Origin: Chlamydomonas sphaeroides | Taxonomy: Eukaryota > Chlorophyta > Chlorophyceae > Chlamydomonadales > Chlamydomonadaceae | Direction of reading: 5' to 3' | Length of the DNA stretch: 64,000 bases | Assembly: GCA_001662425.1 (NCBI GenBank) | Contig: BDDC01000017.1 | Location: 2,255-66,254, forward strand | Part shown: piece by piece, positions 21,612-32,593 of the stretch | Layout: every line of letters starts with the position of its first letter | Position numbering within the stretch: position 1 is the stretch's first letter | Program-made: the position numbers and the translations under genes | Notes under the pieces: generated by a model | What the model was told of the DNA's origin: nothing | Database searches by the model: none | The model's input: the letters and a program-made list of their open reading frames with translations, nothing else

Positions 21612-24600
21612 CTGCGGTCCCGGTCCCGGCCGTACCCTCGCTGCGGCGGCGGCGGCGGCAGCCCCGGCAGCGGCGGCGGCGGCGGCAGCCCCCGGCCGCG
21701 GTCCCGGTCCCGGTCGCGGTCGCGGTCACGCTGCTCGCGAGCCGCCTGCCGCTCACGCCGCTCACGCTCCTCCTTCTCGTCGCGCTCCTTCTCCATCGCC
21801 TCCGCCTCCTTCCGCTTCTTGCGTGCCGCCGCCGCCGCTTCCTCGGTCAGGGGCAGGTAGTAAAGCACCGGCTTGGCCGCTGTCTTTTTGAACAAGTCAT
21901 CCAAGCTGAGCGGCGGCGGCTCCTCCACCGCCGGCTTGGCCGCTGGCGCCACGGCGGCCAGCGGCTCCGCCGCGTCACCCTCGCCCTCGGGCAGGGAGCG
22001 CTTACGGCCCAGCGCCGCCGTGCCGGATGGCGCCTTTTGCAGCGCCGCCGCCGCTGCGTCGGCGGCGGCGGCCGCCATCGCCGCCGACAGCGTGTCCCGC
22101 CGCGTGGCCGCTGCCGCCGCCGCTCCCTTCGGCGTGCCCGCTGGCCCTGGCGCCGCCGCCGCAGCAGCCGCCGGCTTCGGCACCGTCGGCGTGCGCCCCG
22201 CCCGGCCCTCAGCGATCGCAGCCGCCGCGTCCTCTGCCGACAGGAATGCCGGCTTTAGCACGCTGCCAGTGTTGGTCGAGGGCCAAGTGACGCCGTTGAG
22301 CGCCGCCGCCGCCGCCGCGCCGGCCTTCTCGCCGGCGCCGCCGGCGTCCGCCTTGTCCTTGTCCTCCTCGCCCGCGGGCTTGCTGCCCTCCTCCTCCACA
22401 GGCTTGCTCGTCTCGGCATCCGCGGCCTTGCTCCCCTCCTCGCCACTGGCGTCCGCCTTGGCGTCGCTGTTGGGGGCATCCTTGTCCTTGCCACCGTCGT
22501 CGGCCGACGCCGGCGCCGCGTCGGCGGCAGCCGGAGGGTCGGCGGCGGCAGTGGTGGCCGCGGCTGTGTCCGCCGGGCCGTCGGCGTAGATGACGTAGCA
22601 GAAGGACTTGATGCTGGGCATCCACACGTCCTCCACGGTGCCGTACTGGCCGAGCAGCTGCCGCAGCTGTGGGTACGGCAAGTACGACCGCAGCGTGACG
22701 GGCGTGGCGCAGCAGCACATGGTCCCAAGGTGCCAGCAGAAGCTCTCACTGCACCAGCGTCTCTGCGCTGCGGCAGCCAAACACCCCGCAAACCCAAACA
22801 TGAAACCGGCATCGCTCGCACCTGGGGCTCGGTGAAGGGGCGCTTGAAGCCGTCGACCCGCAGCGCGCGCGTGGCAGGGCCCGGCACTGGCGCCAGCGGC
22901 GCCGGCGGCGGCTTGACCGCCAGCACCGATGGCACCGCCACCGCCGCCGCCGCCACCACGGCTGGCACCCTGCGCCCCCCGACATCGAGCTTCTGAAGCT
23001 TGGCCGCCCGGGCCGCTGGCGACGTTGCTGGCGCCGGCGCCGCCTCGCCGTCCTCCGCCGCGGGCGCCTGGCCGGCCTCCGCCTCCGTTGCCTCCGCTGG
23101 TGCCGCCGCCGCCTGCTTGCCCTTTGCCGCGGCCGTCGGTGCCGCCGCCGGCTTGTCCGCGGGCTTGTCAGGCACACGCGCCGCGCGCTTGGCGGCCACG
23201 CGCTGCTCCACCTCTGCTGACGGGAACTGGATAGGCTGCCGCTTGCGCCCCGTCGCGCCGCCGGCCGCCGCCGCTGACCCCTCCACCGCCGCCGGCTCAG
23301 CCGAGGCCTTGCCCGGCGTCTTGGCTGCCGCCGCGGCCTTGCCCGGGGCCTCCGCCGCGGGCGCGTCCTTCGCCACCACCTTGGGCGCCTCCTTCGCCGC
23401 CTCCTTTGGCGCCTCCTTGGCCTCCTCCTTGCGCGCCGCCGCCAGCGCCAGCTGGTGCTCCCGGTCGGCCTTCTGGGCCTCCTCCAGCGCCTCCGCCGCG
23501 TCCTCTGCCGTGCCAATGTCGTCGGTCCCGTAGTCCACCTGCGCGCGTGGTTGGGCAAGGACACGGCAACCGTGAGCAACGACACGGCACGCGGGGGCCG
23601 AGACACACGGCACACGCCAGCAACGGCACGGCGTGCGGGAGTAAAGACACGGCACGCTGGCGCAGGATCGCACACGGCACAGGCCAGGGAGGGCGACGGC
23701 GTGTGTGATGGCTGGCCTGCGGCTGGCTTCGACCAAGCGGCACCAAGCGGGACAGGCGCACACCGCGCTGAGATCAAGTTGCCTGGCCACGCCCTCGGCA
23801 GAATGCTCTTGCGGCTCATAACGTAAGCGAGGCAGCAGTGCGCAAGCCGCCTCCGGCCTTGTCCGGTGTGCCAGTCCGCCCCACAGATCGCGTCGTCGCA
23901 GCGCTGGCCCGGCGGCAGGGCGCGGAGGCCACCGCCTGCCCGCTGCAGGCTACGGCGGGCCCGCCACTTCCTTTCGCTTGCGGTGCAATGGCACGGTTGG
24001 CAGCACCGGCTCGCGCGTCACGGCCCCGTCAACCGTCCACCATCCCAGCCCCAGCCAATGCGCCTGCGTTGTGCATCCGCTGTGCGGACTCGCCCGCCCG
24101 CCCCCCAGCCAGTCACCTGCTCCTCGTGCTCCTCGTGCTGGTGCGCCTGCTGCTGCTGCTGGAGAGGCGGCGACGGTGAGGGCTTCCGCGGCTCCGGTGT
24201 GTCCTCTTTGGCCCCGGCCCCGTCCTCGGCCTTGCCCGCCTCTGCCATGGGCGCGTCTTCCTCCGCCGCTGGCTTGGCCGCCGGCGCGGCGTCCGTCATT
24301 GGCGCGTCCTCGTCGGCGCTGGCCTTTGCGCCGGCATCGGCGGCCGGCTTGCCGCCACGGCCCTTGCCGGCGGCCTTCCTGGTGGTGGCAGGAGCGGGCT
24401 CGGCGGCAGCGCCGGCGGCATCCTCGCCGTCGTCGCCGGCGCTGGCGCTGGGGCTCTTGGCGGCAGCGGCCTCGTCGCCGCTGCCGCTCCCGGTGCCGCC
24501 GCTGCCACCGCCTTGCTCAGCCTGCTGGGTAGAGTGCGAAGTGTGCGGTCACTTGCAGCCACGTGCGGGGCTGGGACGTGCGAACTGAGCCATCAAGGAC

Positions 24601-24801
24601 GGGCAACCCGGCCCGCCAACGCACCTCCTCAAGCGCGGCCTTGAGGCGCTCCGCGAGCACCGCTTTGGTACCGGTGGACGAAAGACCGCGAGCCTTTAGA
24701 GCATCCCTCAGCTCCGTCACTTTGAGGGCCGGCACGTCCTCGACCTTCATGCCTCCTGTTTGCGCCTCCGTGCCCGCTGAGGGCGCGGCGCTCGATCCCA
24801 C
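21612..24801 (-). CDS. ACIN1: Acinus homologue (SAP + RRM + RNPS1/SAP18-binding motif), last exon unresolved
   Basis: Acinus is the large subunit of the ASAP complex (Acinus, RNPS1, SAP18) that associates with spliced mRNA and the exon junction complex in the nucleus. Minus-strand exons: 24801-24625, 24521-24117, 23538-22822, 22666-21612, all phase 0 until the last donor. Residues about 20-59 form a SAP domain (ALKVTELRDALKARGLSSTG...LAERLKAALEE), which binds nucleic acid. Long Ala/Glu/Lys-rich low complexity follows, including a KRQPIQFPSAEVEQRVAAKRA segment. The RRM starts RALRVDGFKRPFTEPQ and continues LRQLLGQYGTVEDVWMPSIK. The diagnostic motif LSLDDLFKKTAAKPVLYYLP matches the RNPS1/SAP18-binding segment of animal and plant Acinus. 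An RD-repeat tail (RDRDRDRDRDRGRG) comes next. About 784 aa are placed; the final exon begins below 21611 and is uncertain. Confidence 0.88.
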
Positions 24802-25274
24802 AGTACAATAGAAGCAGCAGTTCCTAGGACATGGATTGCTGCGGCGGGTTCAAGGCTCGGAGTGCGGGAGCCGATCTCCTGTTGGCTAGCTCGGTTACGC
24901 AGAGTATGTCAACCCGCAATCAAGCAGAGTGTATGTCGCGTGGATATGTGGTGCAGGCATGCAAGCGCGGGGCAGCGACAAGAGCGTTCCCCATGTAGCT
25001 GAGCGAGAACATTCCCAAGCTTCCACTTAGCCTTGCAAACTGTACACGCTAAGACTAATATATCGTGGCTTGGGCAGACGGCAGTGTTCAGCTTTCCGCG
25101 ACAACCCGCGTCCTTCCGCGTGCACAACCAAGCGATCGATTGCTTCAGTCGTGCCTTGTAGCCATTGCGAAATTGGCCGCCATCATTCGCTTTGAAGGCG
25201 CGACCGGGTGCCGCATTGACATGCTATAGTGACCTGGCAGCCCGGCGGGGCTTGCCTCGGCGACGGGCAGCCTC
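24802..25274. promoter_or_regulatory. Divergent promoter region (Acinus / coiled-coil protein)
   Basis: The 473 bases between the two outward-facing start codons are visibly less GC-rich than the flanking exons, especially 24900-25180. Both promoters must lie here. No individual element can be assigned. Confidence 0.45.
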
Positions 25275-28200
25275 ATGGATGACCAGCTATGCAGCACCTC
25301 GAACGCGCAGCACCTGCGCGTGGTGCAGACTCTGCTGTGGGAAGCCATCGCCCAGCACCTCTACCCCGCCGAGCGCGACGAGGCAAGCCTCACCTGCTCA
25401 CGCGCCCCAGCGTCTCATCCCTGCGCCCTTGCACATGTGCTCAGACCTCTCGCCTAGCCCCGATGGCCGCCTGGCCTGCCCAGTCACACCGCGGGGGCAG
25501 CACGTCCGCCGCTTGCCCTGGCCCCGCAGCCGGCGACCGGCCGCCCCGCCACCCTCGGCACGAACCCTCGCTCCCCCAATCCTCACCTTCCTACCTCCCG
25601 ACAGATCCGGCGAGCTCTGGGCGGCAGCCTCATAGATGAGAATGAGGCTATCTTCGCGGAGACCAGCGCGCTGGCCGACATCCTTGGCGATGTGCAGCTC
25701 AGCACCGCGGCGCTGCTGGCGCGCAAGCAGATCATCGCCAACCCGCAGCGCAGCCTCGTAAGCACGTCCGCACAAACTCCAGCAGCACGCGTCCCAGCTT
25801 AGCTTGTACCTGGCCCTCACGGCCGCGCCGCGCGGGGCTGCGCCGGCCGGGCCCCCGGGCCTGGGCTGGTCAGGAGCTGCGGACGCCCGAGCACAACCCC
25901 AAGCACATACACCCGAGTACCACAGTCGGGGCTCGAGCACCACAGCTTAGGCTGCGCTGCGCTGCGCTGGGCCGCCGAGCTGCCCGGCCGCTCCACGAGC
26001 AGCGGCCAGTGGCCGCAGCCGCAGCCGGCCTGCTTGCACATGCCCTGGGGGGCCCGTCCTGGCACACCCACAGCCCGCCGCCACCCGCACCCGCACGAAG
26101 GGCAGCATGCCGGGGTCGGTGAAGCGGACGTCTGGAGTCATTGCCCCCTGGCCTGCCTCTCCGCCCTGCCCTCCAACGCCCTCCCCTCCCCTTGCCCCTG
26201 CCTTCCCCTCCCTTGTCTCCCGCCCCCGCCCCGGCCTGCCGCCTGCTGCCCGCCCGCCCGCCAGATGGAGTCGGAGATCCGGCTGCTCATAGACCGGTTG
26301 CATACCTCGGCCTGCGTCACGCCCTACGGCAGCGCCGCGGTGCGCGACCGCGACCCCGAGTCGCTGCTGCCGCGGGCCAGCCAGCGCGACAGGGCGGTGC
26401 TGGACTACGTGGCGGTGCAGGCGCAGGTGCGGCGGCGGCAGGGAGGGGGAAGTGGGATGGAAAGGGGGCCGAGGGAGGCCGGTGGTGTGTGGTGTTGGAT
26501 TGGTGAGCGTGCTGACTCAAGCCCGCTAGGCGCAGGTACGGAAAAAATATTGGCAAGACCCACTAGGGGCAGGTGGGGGAAGGGGGACGAGGGTTGTGGG
26601 GAGGGAGGCAGGGTTGGGTACGTGCCGAGGGTGAGCCAGCGGAACAGGGCGGCGCTCGGCTGTGGGCGGTGGCCGGGGCGCAGGCGCAGGTGGGCAGCAC
26701 CAAGGGGGCAGGCGGGTCCCGGCGCTGGGCGGCATTGCTTAGGCGCCAGCCGTCCCGGCGCTGGGCACCAGCTGTGGGGGCGCTGGGCTGGTGGGGACTC
26801 AGCGCTGCTCGGCTGTGTCGCTGCCGCCGCCGTCCAGCCGCTGCCGCGGTGCGCGGGGCAGACGGGGCCCCGCATGGGCCACTCGGCGACCGCCTGACCC
26901 CTCTGCTGCTGGGCCGCGCATCCCCGACCCTCCCGCCGCCAGATCGCCGAGAGCGGCGGCCGGCCGCCCACCGCCTCGCTGCCGCCGCGGCCGCCCACCT
27001 CCCTCTCCACGCCCAGCTGCTCGCGGCCGCCCACCGCCGCCTCCACCTCCTCGCACGGCAGGCCGCCCACCGGCGCCACCGCGCCGCAGTTCTCCAGGCC
27101 CGGCACTGCCTCGCCCACCGCCGCCGGCGGTGGGCCCCACGGCGGCCCCGGCTCGCGCCCCTCCTCGGCCTCCTCCGCCGCCTCGTCTGCCGCGACCCGC
27201 TACACAGACGCGCCCAGCGTGGTGGCTAGCGTGGCGGACAAGCTGAGCCTGGGCAGCATAGAGGCGGTGCGGGATGGGCTGCGGAGTGCGCTGGCGGAGG
27301 AGCGCGCGGCGCTGCTGGAGGACGTGGAGTTCTTGCAGGTGGGTGGGTGGGCGGGAAAAAGGGGGAAGGGGAGGCGTGTGGGGGTTGATGTGGTCGTGTG
27401 GGGTGGAGTGGGAAGGGAGGGGGCTTCTGCAGAGTGGAAGCTGGGAGGGAGGGGAGGAAGGAGGGAGGGAGGGGCAAGGCGGGGACGGGAGGGAGGAGCG
27501 GGGCAGGTGGATTTAAGCCCAGAGGTCAGGTGCTCTGTTGCTTCGTCTTGGGCGTTAGGTCACCACATCCATCGCTTTCCCCCTCCCCGTCCCCGCCCAA
27601 CCGCCTTCCTCGCCGTTCGCTGCCCCGCTCCTCCCCAGAGCCTGCTGGACCAGGAGGCCGACCTGCAGGTGGGCGGACCGGAGGGCTGGCGGACCGGAGG
27701 GATGGCAGCCGGAGGGCGACAAGGGGGCTGGCGGGGGCGGCAGCGGAGAGCGGCATAGCCTGGCAGCTGGGCCTTGGGCCACCGGGGCTGGGGGGAGGGC
27801 ACCCGGGTGGCTGCAGGTTGCGGAGTGCGCCGGGATGGGACGTGCCAGCCCTCCGCGCCCCGACCCACATGACCTGTCCTGCAGCCCCGTGCCCTAGCTG
27901 CCACGTGCCCCCGACCACGCCTTGCCCCGACTCCGACCCCGACCCCCGTCAGGTCAAGGCCGCGGCGCCTCCCCCCAGCATAGCCGAGCTGCGCGACTAC
28001 TCTAACCGGCTGGCGGCGGTGGTGGCGGGCGAGGAGGCGCGTGTGGAGCACGAGGTGCGCGTGTCAGCCATGTTCGCCGCCGCCGACGGCGCCGCCAGCA
28101 AGGCGGGCCGGCTGCGCGGTATGGTGGACGCGTCGCGGAGGCCGCCGTCGGCGGGTGGCGCCCCCCCTGCAGCGGCGCCGCCGGGACCGGCGGCGGCGAC

Positions 28201-29479
28201 GGTGTCGGCCGAGTCGCTGGCGCCGGTGACGGCGCCGCCGGGCGCGCGGGCGGCGGTGGCGGCGGCCGGCGGCGCGGGCGGGGTGGCGCAGACTTTAGTG
28301 GTGGTCCACGGCGGGGAGGACGAGGTTGCGGTTGCGGCGGCGCGGCGGGGGACGCCGGTGAAGGGGATGGCGACGGCGGCGGCGCCGCTGGCGTCACCGC
28401 CAGCAGCCGGGAAAGCGGCGGCGGCATCCGGAACGGCCGCCGAGCCCAGCCCATCGGCCGCGAGGCCTGGCCCAGCGCTCGGCACCGTGCGGCGGCCGGG
28501 CAGCGGCGGCAACGCCGACGCCGCCGCGCCGCTGCCGCCGGTGCTGCCGCCGTCGCCGTCGCTGCGGGCATCGGCGGCGGCGCTGCTACCGGCGGTGCGC
28601 CCATCGTCGCAGCCGCCTTTGCTTGGCACCTCCGCCACTGACATCTTAAGCCGGCCCGACGGCGCCGCCAACGGCCCCCTAGGCGCCGCCGCTGGGCGCC
28701 TACGGCCCGCCTCTCCAGGCCGCAACCTGCAGCCGCTTGCGGCCGCCGGCCCCGGCTCCTGTCAGCCGTTGGCAGCGGGCCCCTCATCATCCCACGCCCC
28801 CACGCAGTCCCTGCCGCCGGCGCCGCCGCACCGGGAACCTGCCGCCGCCAGCGGCGCCGCCGCCAGCCCCTTGCGAGCCGTCGCTGGGGCAGCGGCATCG
28901 CCGGCCAGGCTGCCCGCCGGTATGCTACGGACCGCCGGCTCTAGCACGGCGAAGGCGGTGGCGTCGCCGGCGGCATCGGGACTGGCTCACGCCGCTGGGT
29001 CCAAGCCCTCTTTGGCGCGGTCCGGGTCTGCAGGCGCCTCACCGCAGGCTGCGGGGCAGAGCGGCAGCGCAGCCAGCGGCAGCGCCCGCACGGGCAGCGG
29101 CGGCGGCCTGGGCAGCGGCCTGTCGTCCTCGCACTCGCACTCGCACTCCACGTCAACGTCGCACGCAGCGCCCGGCGGCGCTGCCGCCGCCCGCAAGCCG
29201 CTCGCCGGCCGCAACGGCGCCGAGGCGGCGCCGAGTGCCGGCGCGGCCGTGGCGGCGCGGCTGGCGGCGGCCGCCGGAGCCGGCGCCGCTGGCGGCGGCG
29301 GCGGCGGCGATTCATCATCGGGCCAGCCGCCGCCGCCGGTGCAGCCAAGGGCGTTGCTAGGGAATAAGCAGAGCGTGCACGAGCGGCTAGAGGAGGAGGT
29401 GGACGCGGTGAAAGGGGGCCTGGCGGCCATCTTGGAAAGGTACAATCTGCGGCCGTCGACGCCCGGGGGCGGTGCGTGA
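25275..29479 (+). CDS. Coiled-coil protein, possibly CCDC24-like, 6 exons, 791 aa
   Basis: Exons: 25275-25382, 25605-25757, 26265-26426, 26943-27338, 27639-27668, 27953-29479, all phase 0. The first 150 residues are mainly helical and non-repetitive: LRVVQTLLWEAIAQHLYPAE, then RRALGGSLIDENEAIFAETS and MESEIRLLIDRLH. A Ser/Pro-rich linker precedes a strong coiled coil, GLRSALAEERAALLEDVEFLQ plus SLLDQEADLQ. After that come AELRDYSNRLAAVVAGEEARVEHEV and about 400 residues of Ala/Pro/Gly/Ser-rich low complexity. A short conserved-looking C-terminal helix, QSVHERLEEEVDAVKGGLAAILERYNL, closes the protein. The order of N-terminal helices and ERAxLLxDVEFLQ recalls animal CCDC24, a protein listed among ciliary genes; this is pattern inference and needs a profile search. 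The first intron appears to start with GC (AG|GCAAG). TGTAA at 29874-29878 suggests the transcript end. Confidence 0.78.
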
Positions 29480-30501
29480 CGCGGCGCGACGTCGGCGGGG
29501 TCGGGGCCAGGGAGCAGCAGGGGTCAGGCAGGCGGCCGGGGTGCAGCAGCGGCACGGTGGGAGGGGGGGAGCGGCTCTCAGCTCGCGTGTATGTAGGCTT
29601 GAGGCAGGGACGAGGGCAGGGGCATGCTCGGACTGCCGGAGCTGTAGGAGCGGCTCGTCGGGAAGCAGGCACGGCGTGCAAGGCAGGGCCTGGCTTGCAT
29701 CATGTTTCACCCAACTCTCCGACGTTATGGGTCAGGGAGGGCCTGGCTGGCCTGGGGCACTGCGATGGAAAGTGCGACAAGCTGCGAGGAGCGGGTGTGG
29801 GCGCAGGGGAAGGGGTGCACTGGTGGTGCTAGGACGGCTGCCGCCGCTCGGTGTGGCCATGACAGAGCGGACTTGTAACGTGTGCGGAAGGCCTGGCGAT
29901 AGGACACTCATGACGCCGAATTCGAATGCGTGGCGGGGCGGTGCAGGCTTGCCCAGCTGCGAGGATGTTCCCTGGGCCAGCTGAACCGCGTGCCAGAGGG
30001 AAGCGCCTGTTTCTTTCCCTCCATCCCATTGAAAAAGCAGCTTGGTGCTCACCTCTGATGTATTTAATGACCGTCGTGGGCGAACATCTGTCGGCGGAGC
30101 GGCTCAAAGCTGCCTGTGACGCGGTTAACGGGCGGCTCTTGCCGTACACTTGGGCTTGGGGTACTCAGTCGGGGCCTTTCCAACCTCTACGTATGCATTC
30201 TCATCTGAAATAAAACTGAAACGAGAGCTCTGGAAGCCTAGGCACATAGCAAACATGCAGACTACTCGCGCCTTCACGAGCGCCCGGCCGAACGGGCGCA
30301 TTCCGAACGGACAACGGACCTTCCCGGCAGCACACTCTCCAGCGATCCATCGGATGCCTCGCAGGACCACATCCGCAGCACAGAGTACCGGTGCGACTGG
30401 GAGCGCGCAACTAGCTGCTGCGCGAAGGTGGTAATGAACCCTACCTGCCTCGCTTTGCCCTTGCAGCCTCGCCCCATACCACGAAAGCAGCAACGCTAGT
30501 T
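29480..30501. other. 3' untranslated region plus PP2C promoter
   Basis: TGTAA at 29874-29878 lies about 400 bases after the upstream stop and probably ends that transcript. The rest, about 600 bases, is less GC-rich and should contain the PP2C promoter and leader. No coding frame or RNA gene is supported. Confidence 0.45.
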
Positions 30502-32593
30502 ATGGAGGCCGCGGCGCTGGAGGTGCTACAGACACCTCATGACACCAACCATGCGGACCTTGTCCCACAATTGTTCCAAACCCCGCGCCTGTTGGCGCCC
30601 ATTGCTATCCTGCAGGGCTCAGCTCAGGCAAGTTCATGCATCGCACAAGTTGCCAGGCTGCACGCTGTGGTGGCGCGGCCGGCATGTGTGCCCGCTACAA
30701 ACCATCCCCTCGTCGAAGTCCTCACGACTGCGTCTTTCCCACGCCACAGGCGGTTGGCATGCTAAAGCAGTCCTCGCAGGATGTTCTCCTACAGAAGACA
30801 CTCAGCGTGTCGTCGTGCAGTAGCGGTGATGAGAGCATCGCCGATGCCAAGGCCGGCCTATGCGAGGCGCAGGACATGCTCGTGACGGGCGTCTTCGACG
30901 GCCACAGGTGAGGCCAGGGCGCAGCGACAGCCGTCAGCTTGCTAGCTTGCGCTATCGTACCAGGCCCGAGGCTCGCCACAGCATGTGTGACGCTGTGCCG
31001 ACGTGTGCCGCCCACCCCGGCGGGTTCTCTGCCTTCCTGCTCCCCAGTGGCGACCGCTCTGCCCGCTTCGCCAGCGAGGGCCTGTCGCAGCACATCGCCA
31101 ACCAGGGCCCCGCGTTGCTCGAGGCCCTGAGTGAGTAGTCCGAGCTGCACGACTCGACTTTAAACTGCGTCGGCGTGCATCTGCCTGTAGCTTGCTATAT
31201 GTGTTGACTCCGCCTGACCTGTGTTGGGCTTCCGTCCTCTCCCTGCCTATCGCAGGCTCGGGTGACGCCGAGACGGTTGCCAGCATATTCAAAGAGATGT
31301 TCAGGTGGGTCGGCGCCGGTTGGTCAGATGTATGGCAAGGACTTGCCGTTCGTCATTAGCTCCTCCCTCTGCTCCTCGCCGCTGACCCCCTCCTAACCCC
31401 TCCTCGCCTCCGCAGCTCGGTGGACTCGGAGCTGCTGGCGCTGGCGGCGACCCACAGCCCCCTCACGCCACACGGCCCGCTCGACCTCAAGCACTCGGAC
31501 GGCTCAGCACCCTACCACGACGGCACCACGGCGCTGCTGGCGCTGCAGGCGGGCGGCAGGATGGCCCTCGCCAACGCGGGCGACTGCCGGGCGGTGATGA
31601 GCAGGGCGGGGCAGGTGAGCGTGGGCGGCTAGGGCATAGGTGAGAAGGCTGGTCTGGGGCGTTGCGCTAGATGATGGATCCCTGGGCCCCACATCGTTGT
31701 TTCATAACGCTTGCACCCCCCCCCCTGCCCGCGCGCGCCACCCTCAGGCCGTGCGCCTGACCCGCGACCACAACCCCGGCGTGCGCTCGGAGCGCGAGCG
31801 CATCCTGGCCCTGGGCGGGGAGACCTTTGACACCCGCACCGGCCTGAGGCTAGGCGTGCGGCTGCCGGGCGGCCAGGGCGCTAGGGTGAGCGGTGCAGCG
31901 GCGCACGAGGCCGCACTGCCTGTGTAGCGGAGGCGCAGCCGGCCCCTGGTCCGTGCCTCCCTGCCCACGCCGCTCCTCCCTCACCCTGTCTGTCCCCAGG
32001 TCCTGGCCGTGTCGCGGGCCCTCGGCGACCCCATGTTCAAGGTGAGTGAGGAAAGCCACATGCGAGTTCAGGGCTGAGCCACGTCCGCCCCCAGCGGCCT
32101 CCTGACCTCCCCGCCCTCTGCTTCCTCCTACCCCAGGCGCACGGCGTGCTCACGTGCGAGCCCGAGGTGCACATCGTGTCGCTGGTCCCCCACGAGGACG
32201 AGTTCGTCATCACCGCCAGCGACGGAGTGTGGAGCCGTGTGGACGACCAGGACGCGGTGCAGTGCGTGGCGGAGGCGCTGCAGCAAGTAGGCTGGGGCAG
32301 GACTGAGGAGCGGCGGCATGGTGTTGGGTGTTGGAGCCGTTGGTACACGTATCGGTAGGCCAGACTGCTTGCTGCCCTGGCTTTTGCCACGGCCCATCCA
32401 CGCCACGGCAGCAGCTGTCCTGACCCCATCCTGCCCCGCCTTTCCCGCCTCGACCCCGCAGCACGCGCGCCTGGGCCCGGCCGCTCGCGCCACGGCCGCC
32501 CGCGAGGCCGCCCGCCGGCTGCTGGCGCTGGCCCTGGACCAGGGAAGCACAGATGACGTGACCGTGGCCGTGAGCGTGTTCCAGTGGGCCTGA
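30502..32593 (+). CDS. PP2C-type protein serine/threonine phosphatase, 9 exons, 358 aa
   Basis: Metal-dependent (PPM) phosphatase. Exons: 30502-30627, 30750-30907, 31048-31130, 31256-31304, 31416-31614, 31748-31885, 32000-32041, 32137-32286, 32462-32593; phases close throughout. Family motifs in order: GVFDGHSGDRSARFASEGL (metal-binding Asp-Gly), HDGTTALLALQ, ANAGDCRAVMSRAGQ, VRLTRDHNPGVRSERERI, VLAVSRALGDPMFK, EFVITASDGVWSRVDDQ, and GSTDDVTVAVSVFQ, which supplies the last metal-binding Asp. The usual N-terminal motif with adjacent acidic residues (MED or NQD type) is replaced by GDESIAD, so one metal ligand set is atypical. Length equals a bare catalytic domain, with no membrane segment or clear targeting peptide. 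Intron 1 seems to use a GC donor. Substrates cannot be inferred. Confidence 0.92.
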
